Counted from the first letter of the stretch, positions 55,078-64,000 are shown. The stretch is DNA of 64,000 nucleotides from Lutispora thermophila DSM 19022 (GCF_900142105.1 NZ_FQZS01000005.1:1-64000); one strand, 5' to 3'. Notes: generated by a model from the sequence alone, not told the origin. Numbers and translations: made by a program.

Positions 55078-55178
55078 AAAAAGCCTAACGGCATCATCCA
55101 CGGCCCCCCATGTCCTGGGACGCCTAGGCTGGCATCCGTGCCAGCCTTACGGCTTTTTGCTCGTTCTTCCATAAGAAC
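55078..55178. repeat. GC-rich compound hairpin element
   Basis: AAAAAGCC (55078-55085) and GGCTTTTT (55151-55158) form an outer stem that works as a terminator on both strands. Inside are GGCTGGCA-TCCG-TGCCAGCC (55127-55146) and a run of C. A further GTTCTT-CCAT-AAGAAC hairpin follows (55163-55178). Its G+C content is far above its surroundings. Probably an extragenic palindromic repeat or structured terminator. Confidence 0.6.
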
Positions 55179-55290
55179 TACAACAAAGCTCACAAAATAG
55201 TATCAGCACATACCTAATATCATTATATAGCTAATCAAAATTAAATATCGTTTTGCTGCCTAGGATAATTCCAGGGTAAAATATTTTGCA

Positions 55291-55331
55291 ATAAAAAAAA
55301 AATCATAGCATACCTATAATTACTATGATTT
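55291..55331 (-). terminator. Terminator for ymaF transcript
   Basis: AAATCATAG (55300-55308) pairs with CTATGATTT (55323-55331). On the minus strand this is followed by about ten T residues. Confidence 0.8.
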
Positions 55332-55363
55332 CATTTCCATATTATTTAAAAAGTATAATGATC

Positions 55364-55400
55364 TTTAGTGTATTTTAGTGAACTTTGGTGTTCTTTAGTG
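55364..55400. repeat. Four TTTRGTG heptamers at exact 10-bp spacing
   Basis: TTTAGTG at 55364, 55374 and 55394 and TTTGGTG at 55384 recur once per helical turn. The following 60 bp contain ATCC and GTGTT words in similar spacing. It looks like an old tandem repeat. Confidence 0.6.
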
Positions 55401-55535
55401 TTCTCAGAGAAATCCACCGTGTTAATCCGAGATAACTTCTGTGCAAATCCGTGTTCCTCAAAATACCCCAAAAGGAATATCTAAATTACTCGTAACTCGC
55501 AGCAAGACAGAAAAGGAATACCTTCGGGCAGCCCA

Positions 55536-55829
55536 TTAATAGTCTGAATGAATAGATGTATAACCCCATATTATGTGGAAATGCCTTTTGTTCATTGTGG
55601 TTACGCACTGATAATAATGAATATGGCCTCCTTCCACTTCTATACTAGGGCCTGTAACAACAGAAAAGTAATGAGCATGACCTTTTACCTCTTCTATATA
55701 ACCGGAAAAATAATGATTATGACCTTTAAAATTAGGATTCTTGCTGGATACACCAGCGTATTTGTGCTCATGTTTAAAGACTCTATTTGTAATCCCATCA
55801 AATTCATGGAGATGTAGTTTATCGTACAT
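55536..55829 (-). CDS. YmaF-family protein
   Basis: A 97-residue YmaF-type protein with three His-rich repeats: GHNHYFSGY, GHAHYFSVVTG and GGHIHYYQC, plus LHLHEFDG at the start and RHFHIIWG at the end. Spacing of about 20-25 residues suggests repeated beta units binding metal or an acidic ligand. Function unknown, common in spore-formers. AGGTGG precedes the ATG. Divergent from the MATE gene. Confidence 0.88.
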   Translation of the reverse strand: MYDKLHLHEFDGITNRVFKHEHKYAGVSSKNPNFKGHNHYFSGYIEEVKGHAHYFSVVTGPSIEVEGGHIHYYQCVTTMNKRHFHIIWGYTSIHSDY

Positions 55830-55869
55830 AAAACCACCTCATAATATTTTATGCTGCTGTGGTGAAAAT

Positions 55870-57270
55870 GTGAGAGGAAGTGAATTTATTCTGAAACGCA
55901 TTAGATACACAATAAAGAATTTACTCAGTGACATGCAATTTTATACGGATCTTGGTGTCATTGCAGCACCCATAATCATTCAAAACTTCATTAGTACATC
56001 CTTAAACATGGTGGATACAATCATGATAGGAATGGTGGGAGAAACTCAGATTGCAGCTGTTGGAATAGCAAATCAGGTTTTTTTGCTGTTTTCCATGTTT
56101 ATATTTGGAATATGCAGTGGATGTGGTATATTTATATCACAGTTCTGGGGTAAAAAGGACACTGATAACATAAAACGTGTGGTGGGGGTAGAGGTCACAT
56201 CTACATTGGTCATATCAGCCATATTTACCTTTGCAGCAATTGTTTTTTCAAAAAATATTATCGGAATATTCAACACTGATCAAGAAGTATTGCTATATGG
56301 AAGCCGATATCTCAAGATTGTTTGCCTTAGTTATGCTCTAACTGCCCTAACTTATTGTTTTAGCTTTGCTTTAAGGTGTACGGAAAAAGCTGTATATCCC
56401 ATGTTTGTAAGCGCAATAGCACTTATGACCAATACATTTTTAAATTATGTTTTCATATTCGGACATTTTGGATTTAGAGCTATGGGTGTGGAAGGAGCAG
56501 CCTTGGCAACGTTAATAGCAAGATTAATGGAAACAGCCTTGATTATTGCAGTAATATATAAAAGGAACAGGATATTGGCTCCATCAACTAAAGACATGTT
56601 TTTAATAGATTATAATTTCTTTAGAAGGATATTCAGGACTACTATCCCCGTATTGCTTAATGAAGTATGCTGGGGATTGGCATCCGTAGTGTATTCTGTC
56701 GCCTATGGACGCATTGGAAAAGAAGCCATAGCTTCTGTACAAATAAGCAATACAATACAGCAGTTGTTTATGATACTTTGCTTTGGTATTGCAAATGCTT
56801 CCGGAGTAATGATAGGAAAAAGGATTGGAGCTGGTAATGAAGAAGAAGGCAGGGATTATGCCCATAGATTTGCAGTGCTATCCATTGCTACAGGCATATT
56901 AATAGGGGGAATGATTGTTGTTGGTGGACCTTTTATACTTAGCTTTTTCAATGTTTCTCAAAGAGTGGCTTTGGATTCCTATAATATAATGAAAATAAAT
57001 TCATTGATAATGCCATTGAGGGTATTTAATATAGTAGCAATTGTGGGAATACTGAGAGGTGGAGGAGATGCCAAACGGGCCTTTGCCATCGAAGCCTCCA
57101 CCATGTGGTTTATAGGAGTGCCTGTAGCTTTTGCCGGTGCATTGCTCTTTAAGTTTCCCATATATGGGGTAGTTGCATTGACTCTCCTCGAGGAAGTAGG
57201 GAAGTTCATATTATGTATGTATAGGCTGGTTTCAGATAAATGGATAAACAACCTAGTGAAGAATTTCTGA
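55870..57270 (+). CDS. MATE-family efflux transporter
   Basis: A 466-residue exporter with twelve helices. DLGVIAAPIIIQNFISTSLN, MVDTIMIGMVGE and the repeated second half starting FRTTIPVLLNEVCWG fit the MATE family, which exchanges drugs for Na+ or H+. The start is uncertain. GTG 55870 lacks a good ribosome site. AGAGGAAG (55873-55880) instead points to ATT 55888 or CTG 55891, giving M(L)KRIRYTIK. Its stop overlaps the convergent DUF3810 gene by 18 bp. Confidence 0.88.
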   Translation: MRGSEFILKRIRYTIKNLLSDMQFYTDLGVIAAPIIIQNFISTSLNMVDTIMIGMVGETQIAAVGIANQVFLLFSMFIFGICSGCGIFISQFWGKKDTDNIKRVVGVEVTSTLVISAIFTFAAIVFSKNIIGIFNTDQEVLLYGSRYLKIVCLSYALTALTYCFSFALRCTEKAVYPMFVSAIALMTNTFLNYVFIFGHFGFRAMGVEGAALATLIARLMETALIIAVIYKRNRILAPSTKDMFLIDYNFFRRIFRTTIPVLLNEVCWGLASVVYSVAYGRIGKEAIASVQISNTIQQLFMILCFGIANASGVMIGKRIGAGNEEEGRDYAHRFAVLSIATGILIGGMIVVGGPFILSFFNVSQRVALDSYNIMKINSLIMPLRVFNIVAIVGILRGGGDAKRAFAIEASTMWFIGVPVAFAGALLFKFPIYGVVALTLLEEVGKFILCMYRLVSDKWINNLVKNF

Positions 57271-58323
57271 TTCGTAATAAGACAGCAGCAAATCTACCAT
57301 TCTCCCGTAACTTTGTACTCCATCTTTCTGATTGTTTGCCTTAAGATAAGTATTATTTAATTTTGTAGAGGCCCTTTCCACAGGGCCTTCAAATTTATCC
57401 CAATAGGCATTTATATTGGCCAAGTCTTTTTTTAATCCAGGGCCGTATTGAGATGTAAGTTCTACTGCCGCATCTTTATCAACTTTATACAAAGTATTTA
57501 TGGAATGAATCAATGCCAATAGAGTTCCTGAGTATTTAAAATCCACATCATCACTATATATGCAAGTCAAAAATGCTATGAAATTAGCTTCATCCTCTCT
57601 GGCAAAACCTCTTTGATGAGCCATTTCATGAATCATACTGCTTGGAAATACAGCATCAGGCATATCACCATTCACATTAGCTTCAATAGTAAAGGGTATA
57701 AAGATTCCGGCTATGCCTGCATAGGACATAAGCTTTGAAGCCATGACAATTTTAGGTTTTCCATAATTGCCTTTAAATACAGGATACTTTTTTGCTATGT
57801 TATCATATATTTTATAGGCATTTGATACTGCATATCTTTTACCTTGTGACAATTCCATAACACCTCTGGAATTCTCCTTCACATCATCTCTGTATGTGTT
57901 GGCTTTGTCTATAAGATAAATGCATAATTCCTTCAAATCTTCTTTTGTATATTCCCCATTAGTTAGGTTTAAGGATTGGGATAGGGGTAGTCTATAATAA
58001 TTCAAACCCCATAATGAAACAAACATGAAAAACAATATGCTGAGTACTGCCACAATTTCTTTTATGAGCTTAAATATCATAGGTTTATTTACTGCGATGA
58101 TGGATAATAATAATTTTATAAGTGTAATTATGCACCAAAGAAAAAATATATAGAATACAAGTTCTGCTAAAGAAAAGGGAAAGATACCTGTTATTTTGCT
58201 CAACGGCTGGCTTATGAACTTGTATATTCTTCTTGAGTATATATTTTCAATAATATTAGGATAAAATTTTGCTGCATAAATCAGCGCAAGAGATATAGGA
58301 ATTAATACTGCTGTCCATAACAT
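57253..58323 (-). CDS. DUF3810 membrane metalloprotease-like protein
   Basis: A 356-residue DUF3810 protein. Three membrane helices are in about 1-110. The soluble C-terminal part carries HEMAHQRGFAREDEANF, an HExxH-plus-Glu gluzincin-like zinc motif. Substrate unknown. AGGAG precedes the start. It is convergent with the MATE gene. Confidence 0.85.
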   Translation of the reverse strand: MLWTAVLIPISLALIYAAKFYPNIIENIYSRRIYKFISQPLSKITGIFPFSLAELVFYIFFLWCIITLIKLLLSIIAVNKPMIFKLIKEIVAVLSILFFMFVSLWGLNYYRLPLSQSLNLTNGEYTKEDLKELCIYLIDKANTYRDDVKENSRGVMELSQGKRYAVSNAYKIYDNIAKKYPVFKGNYGKPKIVMASKLMSYAGIAGIFIPFTIEANVNGDMPDAVFPSSMIHEMAHQRGFAREDEANFIAFLTCIYSDDVDFKYSGTLLALIHSINTLYKVDKDAAVELTSQYGPGLKKDLANINAYWDKFEGPVERASTKLNNTYLKANNQKDGVQSYGRMVDLLLSYYESEILH

Positions 58324-58462
58324 ATATTAAACTCCTTCCAGAAAGTCTTCAAAGATTATTATAAACTATACTCATATCATTGTGTTCAAATTCTATGAAT
58401 ATATCCAGCCATAAGGCATAAAATATTTATTGACTTTATTTACTGCAAAAGGAGTGATAAAT

Positions 58463-60931
58463 ATTAAGGCTGTAATAATGGCTGGAGGCAAGGGTACAAG
58501 ATTAAGACCGTTGACATGTGGTATACCTAAGCCAATGGTTCCCGTATTCGATAAACCAGTTATGGAATATACAATTCAATTGCTAAAGGATAAGGGTATA
58601 CATGACATCGGGGTGACGGTTGCGTATTTGCCACAGGTCATTATGGATTATTTTGGAGATGGAAGCGGTTTTGGAGTAAAACTCAAATATTTTATAGAGG
58701 ATACACCCTTGGGTACCGGCGGAAGCGTAAGGAATACTGGGGATTTTCTTAATAGTACTTTTGTCGTCATCAGTGGTGATGCTCTTACAAACTTGGACTT
58801 GACAAAGACTTTGGATTTCCACAAAAATATGAAATCCAAAGCAACACTTGTTTTGAAAAGGGAGCCAGTACCTATCGAATATGGAGTTGTAATAACAGAT
58901 AGCCAAGGACTGATAACCCGATTTTTGGAAAAGCCTAGCTGGGGAGAAGTCTTCAGCGATACTGTGAATACGGGCATATATATATTGGAACCTGAAGTCA
59001 TGGAATACTATAAGCCTGGTGAAAGTTTTGACTTTAGCAAGGATTTGTTTCCAAAACTTCTTAGAGACAAAGTGCCCATGTATGGATATGTAACAGATGA
59101 TTATTGGTGTGATATTGGGGACTTGGCATCTTATAGACAAGTCCATTTCGATATATTGGATGGTAAAGTTAATTTAGCATTGGAAGCTACTGAATTTCAA
59201 AAGGGCATCTGGCTGGCTGAAGGAGCACAAATAAGAAGAAGTGCAACTTTAGTTCCACCTGTTTACATCGGAAAAAATACAATAATAGAAGACAATGTGC
59301 TCATAGATTCCTATTCGGTCATATCACAAAACTGTAGGTTAGGTTCAAATAGCAAAGTGAAAAGAAGCGTGCTTTGGAAGAAGATTCATGTAGGGGAAAA
59401 CTGCGGAATAAGCGGAGGAGTGATATGCTCCAATTCTCTTATTAAAAACAATGTTGATATATATGAAAATTCTGTAATAGGCGAAAACACAACCATACTT
59501 GAAGGATGCATAATAAAGCCTGATGTAAGGATATGGCCTGGCAAAAAGATATATGAGAATACAATTGTGAATCACAATATAATATGGGGTACAAAGGCTA
59601 CAAAGAATATATTTGGTTCCAGAGGAATATCCGGTACTTTGAATTTGGAGTTATCACCGGAACTATGCTCCAGCCTTGGTTCTGCATTTGCGGCAGCTAT
59701 GGGAAAGAATGCAACTTTGGTTGTAGGAAGCGACAGCAATCCTCAATCCTATATTGCAAAAAGCTCTCTTATTGCAGGCATTCTGTCTGTGGGAGGTCAG
59801 GCAATAGTGTTGGATAACTCTATAATATCTATGACACGGTTTGGGGTTGCTTATCATAGAGCCAATGGAGGTGTGCACATACACACTTCCAATGAAAAAC
59901 CTTGTAGAACATATATTGAATTTTTCGATGAAAAGGGAATAAATATCTCCAGAAGCAAGGAAAGAGAAATCGAAAACTTGCTTAATCAGGATGATTATGA
60001 TAGATGCAAAGCGGAAGATATAAAGGACATTATGAGGATGGAGAACTTCCAGGAAATATTTATAAGGCAAGGATTGGAAAGGATTCAAAATTTGGATGGT
60101 ATCAGAAGAAAAAATTTCAAGATAGTGCTAGCTTCCCACTCAGAAAATACAACAGCTATAGCTTATAAATATCTGCAAAACTTAGGTTGCAGCATAAGCT
60201 TAGTCTGGGGAAGAGCTGACAATATCATTGACTCCGGTATATATAAGTACATGGCCGGCTTTGTTACAAGGAAAAAGGCAGATTTAGGAGTCATAATAAA
60301 TGAAAACGGTGAAAGTCTGACACTTATCGATGAAAGAGGAAGGGTGGCTAAAGAAGAAGAGTATCTTCTATTGACTGAATTGGTGGCCATAAAAGGTTAT
60401 GGTGCAAAACATTTGGTTTTCCCTCATGCATTTCCGGGAGCAGCGGAGGAAATAGCAAAAAATAACGGGGTTAAAATATATAGAACCTCCTCAACACCGG
60501 CGGAAATAATGAAGAAAATGATGGAGTTGGGAGATGGAACCAATAATCCTTCTATTCAATTTATACTGAATAATAACGGGGTTTGGGCCATAGGACATAT
60601 CATCGAATACATGGTTAAAGAAAATACAAAAATCAGCAAGTTAATTGACTCTATACCTGAATATTATTACCTCAAAAAGGAAATAAATTGTGATTGGAAG
60701 GATAAGGGAAGGATTATAAGAGAAATTGCCTTTGGTGCCAATCAGGAAGACATTGAACTTATAGAAGGTGTAAAGATTAAAGATTCAAGAGGATGGGCTT
60801 TGGTGTTGCCCGATAATGAAAGGCCCGTGTTCAACATATATGCTGAAGGTTATTCTCAAGAAATGGCTCAAGAGTTATCTGCAGACTTAAGTGAAAAGAT
60901 TAACTTGTTGTTAAGAAATCAGAGGCTGTAA
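58463..60931 (+). CDS. NDP-sugar pyrophosphorylase fused to degenerate phosphomannomutase domain, apparent ATT start
   Basis: An 822-residue fusion. Residues 1 to about 230 are a nucleotidyltransferase (MAGGKGTRLRPLT, IPKPMVPV). A left-handed beta-helix follows at about 245-370. A phosphomannomutase-like domain starts at about 380 with ISGTLNLELSPE. The mutase loops are altered: HTSNEKP where TASHNP is expected, NENGES (613-618) where DGDADR binds metal, and LPDNERP where RPSGTEP binds phosphate. Homologues begin Met-Lys-Ala-Val. Here that codon is ATT (58463), 8 bp after AAAGGAG. Upstream in-frame TTG (58430) and GTG (58454) fit the ribosome site poorly. Likely makes GDP-mannose or a related sugar nucleotide. 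Confidence 0.87.
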   Translation: MKAVIMAGGKGTRLRPLTCGIPKPMVPVFDKPVMEYTIQLLKDKGIHDIGVTVAYLPQVIMDYFGDGSGFGVKLKYFIEDTPLGTGGSVRNTGDFLNSTFVVISGDALTNLDLTKTLDFHKNMKSKATLVLKREPVPIEYGVVITDSQGLITRFLEKPSWGEVFSDTVNTGIYILEPEVMEYYKPGESFDFSKDLFPKLLRDKVPMYGYVTDDYWCDIGDLASYRQVHFDILDGKVNLALEATEFQKGIWLAEGAQIRRSATLVPPVYIGKNTIIEDNVLIDSYSVISQNCRLGSNSKVKRSVLWKKIHVGENCGISGGVICSNSLIKNNVDIYENSVIGENTTILEGCIIKPDVRIWPGKKIYENTIVNHNIIWGTKATKNIFGSRGISGTLNLELSPELCSSLGSAFAAAMGKNATLVVGSDSNPQSYIAKSSLIAGILSVGGQAIVLDNSIISMTRFGVAYHRANGGVHIHTSNEKPCRTYIEFFDEKGINISRSKEREIENLLNQDDYDRCKAEDIKDIMRMENFQEIFIRQGLERIQNLDGIRRKNFKIVLASHSENTTAIAYKYLQNLGCSISLVWGRADNIIDSGIYKYMAGFVTRKKADLGVIINENGESLTLIDERGRVAKEEEYLLLTELVAIKGYGAKHLVFPHAFPGAAEEIAKNNGVKIYRTSSTPAEIMKKMMELGDGTNNPSIQFILNNNGVWAIGHIIEYMVKENTKISKLIDSIPEYYYLKKEINCDWKDKGRIIREIAFGANQEDIELIEGVKIKDSRGWALVLPDNERPVFNIYAEGYSQEMAQELSADLSEKINLLLRNQRL

Positions 60932-60996
60932 GCCTTTGATTTTTTGTAAAACCATAGGATATATATACTTTAATATGAATTTCCCCAATTAGTTAC

Positions 60997-61044
60997 AAGA
61001 AAGGCTTCCTTAGTTATAGAAGATTTACAGTGGAAGTCTTTCTT
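60997..61044. repeat. Stem-loop between nucleotidyltransferase and glucan synthase genes
   Basis: AAGAAAGGCTTCC (60997-61009) pairs with GGAAGTCTTTCTT (61032-61044) with one G-U pair. No T-run follows, so partial termination or RNA processing is possible. Confidence 0.6.
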
Positions 61045-61087
61045 ACAATAAGCAGCAGTCTTTGATTTGGAGAGGTGTAGTGTTTAT

Positions 61088-64000
61088 ATGAATGATATAG
61101 ACATGATTAAAGATGTTATACTTAGTAAAGAAGATCTGCTAGATCATGGTTACCACTTGGGACAAAAGCATATTCTAAAAAAGCGAAAAACATCAACCAG
61201 AATGCTAAAAAAGAGGTTAATGGAAAACTATCAAGCAATACTTGAAATCTACAAGGAGCTTGATAGATTAGCCAAGGAGAACAAAGACATGGCGCCGGCT
61301 TCTGATTGGTTGCTGGATAACTTTTATAAGATTGAAGAACAAGTAAAGGATGTAATGTTGAATATTCAACAAGAAAGGTATTATAGGCTCAATACTCTTG
61401 CTTCAGGGTATCTTATGGGATATCCAAGGGTATATGCCTTAGTACTGGAATATTTTTCACATACCGATGGAAGTATGGATACAAGCTTGTTTATAGACTT
61501 CATTAAAGCTTATCAAACTGTACAGATACTATCGATATCCGAAGTATGGGCATTAGCGCTGATGACAAGGATAGGACTGGTAGAGAATATTAAAATAATA
61601 TGCAATGATGTTTTTAAAGCCCAGATCCAATGGAATAAAGGGGAGGAACATATAAAACTAAAAAGAGATGAACTACTAAATGCAATAGACAATAATTTTG
61701 AAATTGAAGGTCGGCTAAACACATCCTATTTGGAGCATTTGCTTGCTCTTTTGAGAAGAACAGGTTCCGAACATGGAGAAATCTTGGATTATATAGAAGG
61801 GAAACTTGAAGAGTATAATACCAACATACAAGATTTGGTCCAGTATGAGCATAAAAAATATGCTGTAAGAAAAGTATCAATAGGAAATTCCATTACAAGT
61901 CTCCATGCCATATCAACTTTGGATTGGAACTATATATTTGAATCAATATGTGTGGTAGAGGAGATGCTTTCCAAAGACCCGGCAAACATTTATACATCTA
62001 TGGATTTTGAATCAAGAGACTACTATAGAAAAATAATATCAGAAATATCCGGAAAACACGGTATATCTGAAACAAAGGTAGCAAATGGAGCCGTAAATCT
62101 TTCTAAAAAAGCAATGAAGCTGAATGAGCCTTTTAAGAAAACCCATGTTGGTTACTATTTAATTGATGAAGGCAGAAAGGAATTGTATCAGGAACTGAAC
62201 ATTAAGTCAGAAGAAATCAGGCTTAAGTCCATGAAACCGTATTTGGCATCTGTAGTATCTTTTTCAGTGTTGTATATAATATTGACTGTTTGTTTATTGG
62301 GAAAGGGTTTACGCTTTGGTGATATAGTTTTGTTGTGCACTTTGCTGCTAATTCCTGCTTCTGAGATAGGAGTAAGTTTGACCAATTATGTGTTCATGAA
62401 GTTATATAAACCGACCTTTCTACCTAGGCTTGAATTTGCCCATGGTATACCTGATGAATCAAAGACTATTGTCATAATACCAGCACTTTTAAGCAGCAAA
62501 AATGCTGCAATGGAGTTAATAGAAAAGATGGAAGTATACTATCTGGCCAATAAGGATAAAAATCTGTTTTTTGGTTTGATAGGTGATTTCAAAGACAGCG
62601 ATAGGGAGAATAATCCAGAGGATGAATCCATTGTAGAAGCTGCTATGGAAGGCGTTAAGATTTTAAATGAAAAGTACAAAGAAGGTAGGACTATTTTTTA
62701 CTATTTTCACAGAAAGAGAGAGTTCAATGACAAACAGAACAAATGGATGGGTTGGGAGAGAAAAAGAGGAGCCATAGTGCAGTTTAATGACTTATTATCC
62801 GGAAGAGAAAGCAATTCCTTTGTGTATAAGTCATCAGGTGTGGATGAATTGAAGGATATCAAATATGTAATAACCATCGATTCAGACACAAATCTAATTA
62901 TGGAAAGTGCAGCAAAGCTTATAGGAACCATTGAACATCCTTTGAACAAACCGGTTTATGATAAAGAGAGAGGTATTGTGACAGAAGGTTATGGCATAAT
63001 CCAGCCAAGGATAGGAGTAGATGTTGAAGATTCAAATAAGACGCTGTTTTCACAAATTTTCGCCGGTGATGGAGGTATTGAACCTTATACTACAGCGGTA
63101 TCAAATATATATCAAGATGTTTTTGGGGAGGGTATATTCACAGGAAAAGGTATTTATGATTTATCAATGTTCAATGAAGTAACCAAAGAAAAGATTGAAG
63201 ATAATACCATACTGAGCCATGATTTACTGGAGGGAAGCCTACTTAGGACAGGTTTAGCGGGGGATATTGAGTTAATAGACGGTTTCCCCGGAAAATATCT
63301 ATCTCATGCTTCAAGACAGCATAGATGGACAAGAGGAGATTGGCAACTGATAAAATGGATAACGGGGAAAAATCCGTTGACATCACTATCGAGATGGAAG
63401 ATGGTGGACAATCTGAGAAGAAGCATGATACAGCCTTCTATATACCTATTGCTTCTATTAGGCATCCTTTGTTTGCCATGTTCCGTAATGAAACTGATTC
63501 TTGTTCCAATATTTTTATTTCTGTTTCCAAATTTGCTGTGGCTCATTTCTATTATTGAAAGAAAAAGCAAGGATACAAGACAGTATATGCAATTGCTGAA
63601 AAAAACTGTTTATCAACTTTTTTTCCTTATGGCATTCTTGCCCTACAACGCATATATGATGATGGATGCAGCAATAAGAAGTTTATATAGAGTTTTTTAC
63701 TCTCATAGAAACATGTTGGAGTGGGTGACTGCAGCAGATGCTGAGAAAAAGCTCAAGTCAGACCTGAAGGGATATTATATTAAAAGCAAATGCACTATAG
63801 TATTGACATTGATTTTTGCTGTAGTTGTGACTATAAAGCAGGTCTTTGATGTGGCTGCCGCTATTCTCCTGGGTCTATGGATATTATCGCCTTACATAGC
63901 CTATAAAGCCAGTGAAGATGTTAAAACTCAAAAGCCTGCTCTAACTGACGAAGATAGGGAGAATATACAAAGAATAGGAAGAAAGACTTGGGCTTACTAT
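61088..64000 (+). CDS. Cyclic beta-1,2-glucan synthase-like protein (NdvB/GT84), truncated by window end
   Basis: The frame stays open from ATG 61088 to the window end (971 codons) and continues beyond. The first 370 or so residues are helical. Membrane helices are at about 385-430. A glycosyltransferase part follows with ITIDSDTNLI and SHASRQHRWTRGDWQL, matching GT84 of NdvB-type synthases, and more helices at about 790-930. Full-length relatives reach about 2800 residues and end in GH94-like phosphorylase domains, which would lie outside the window. GGAGAGG is 11 or more bases before the ATG. Next to a sugar-nucleotide gene, so a role in cell-surface or storage glucan is likely. Confidence 0.85.
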   Translation, partial: MNDIDMIKDVILSKEDLLDHGYHLGQKHILKKRKTSTRMLKKRLMENYQAILEIYKELDRLAKENKDMAPASDWLLDNFYKIEEQVKDVMLNIQQERYYRLNTLASGYLMGYPRVYALVLEYFSHTDGSMDTSLFIDFIKAYQTVQILSISEVWALALMTRIGLVENIKIICNDVFKAQIQWNKGEEHIKLKRDELLNAIDNNFEIEGRLNTSYLEHLLALLRRTGSEHGEILDYIEGKLEEYNTNIQDLVQYEHKKYAVRKVSIGNSITSLHAISTLDWNYIFESICVVEEMLSKDPANIYTSMDFESRDYYRKIISEISGKHGISETKVANGAVNLSKKAMKLNEPFKKTHVGYYLIDEGRKELYQELNIKSEEIRLKSMKPYLASVVSFSVLYIILTVCLLGKGLRFGDIVLLCTLLLIPASEIGVSLTNYVFMKLYKPTFLPRLEFAHGIPDESKTIVIIPALLSSKNAAMELIEKMEVYYLANKDKNLFFGLIGDFKDSDRENNPEDESIVEAAMEGVKILNEKYKEGRTIFYYFHRKREFNDKQNKWMGWERKRGAIVQFNDLLSGRESNSFVYKSSGVDELKDIKYVITIDSDTNLIMESAAKLIGTIEHPLNKPVYDKERGIVTEGYGIIQPRIGVDVEDSNKTLFSQIFAGDGGIEPYTTAVSNIYQDVFGEGIFTGKGIYDLSMFNEVTKEKIEDNTILSHDLLEGSLLRTGLAGDIELIDGFPGKYLSHASRQHRWTRGDWQLIKWITGKNPLTSLSRWKMVDNLRRSMIQPSIYLLLLLGILCLPCSVMKLILVPIFLFLFPNLLWLISIIERKSKDTRQYMQLLKKTVYQLFFLMAFLPYNAYMMMDAAIRSLYRVFYSHRNMLEWVTAADAEKKLKSDLKGYYIKSKCTIVLTLIFAVVVTIKQVFDVAAAILLGLWILSPYIAYKASEDVKTQKPALTDEDRENIQRIGRKTWAYY

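Larger units (their letters stand above)
54979..55535. other. Structured intergenic region
   Basis: This 557-bp gap has no supported gene. It holds the GC-rich hairpin complex at 55078-55178, a minus-strand terminator at 55291-55331, and a 10-bp periodic repeat at 55364-55400 followed by a repeat-like segment to about 55460. Confidence 0.6.

Noticed and set aside
55364-55460. Short regular repeats looked at first like a CRISPR array
   Set aside because: Units are only 10 bp with no spacers of 30-40 bp, and there are no cas genes in the window.

Overview
The window is AT-rich and reads as a chromosome segment of an anaerobic, probably spore-forming Clostridia (low-GC Firmicutes). Support: strong GGAGG ribosome sites, many TTG/GTG starts, a T-box leader, a two-LysM/GH18 cortex-lytic-type enzyme, clostridial small families (DUF1858, DUF2975/YozG-like pair, YmaF, FeoB-associated Cys-rich protein), bacteriohemerythrin, and no respiratory or oxygen-using genes. 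No rRNA, tRNA, CRISPR array or prophage was found. I do not name a species.

Region 1 (1-12.0 kb) is the most distinctive part: a divergent LysR regulator and a nine-gene catabolic operon. In order it encodes a Gfo/Idh/MocA dehydrogenase, an HMG-CoA-lyase-like enzyme, a CoA-acylating aldehyde dehydrogenase, a ThDP enzyme, an IolE/IolI/dehydroshikimate-dehydratase-like TIM barrel, a shikimate-dehydrogenase-like enzyme and a DctQ-DctM-DctP TRAP transporter. The logic resembles inositol catabolism (dehydrogenase, dehydratase, ThDP ring hydrolase, lyase, acylating dehydrogenase), but the parts differ from the iol genes. A carboxylated cyclitol or sugar acid such as a quinate/shikimate relative is a reasonable inference, not a proven substrate. 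A 47-bp LysR-type operator is present twice, 1530 bp apart.

Region 2 (12-22.5 kb): a membrane chemoreceptor, HelD, a DUF1858 protein, a PH-domain protein, a DUF2975/HTH/DUF4153 membrane cluster, a soluble cysteine-containing chemoreceptor and an ArsB/NhaD-type permease. Region 3 (22.5-31.5 kb): a cupin, an orphan DNA methyltransferase, a small membrane protein, a QueG-like Fe-S protein, a MarR-controlled heterodimeric ABC exporter, a decayed IS200/IS605 element, a GNAT enzyme and a YggT protein.

Region 4 (31.5-41.6 kb): bacteriohemerythrin, an AEC transporter, a Fur-box-controlled feoA-feoB-Cys-rich iron operon, a zinc ribbon protein, an amidase, glycerol kinase, a short FtsH-like protease with its upstream partner, a DUF378 protein and an LRR lipoprotein. 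Region 5 (41.6-50.4 kb): a polyamine transporter operon (potABCD) behind a possible structured leader, and an isoleucine T-box-controlled branched-chain amino-acid transporter (livJ-H-M-G) without livF.

Region 6 (50.5-64 kb): the LysM/GH18 enzyme, a TtcA-like protein, a LURP-one protein, MscL, a P1-family peptidase, a structured intergenic region, YmaF, a MATE exporter, a DUF3810 protein, a sugar nucleotidyltransferase fused to an apparently inactive phosphomannomutase domain, and a cyclic beta-1,2-glucan-synthase-like protein cut by the window end. MscL and the nucleotidyltransferase appear to start at ATA and ATT.
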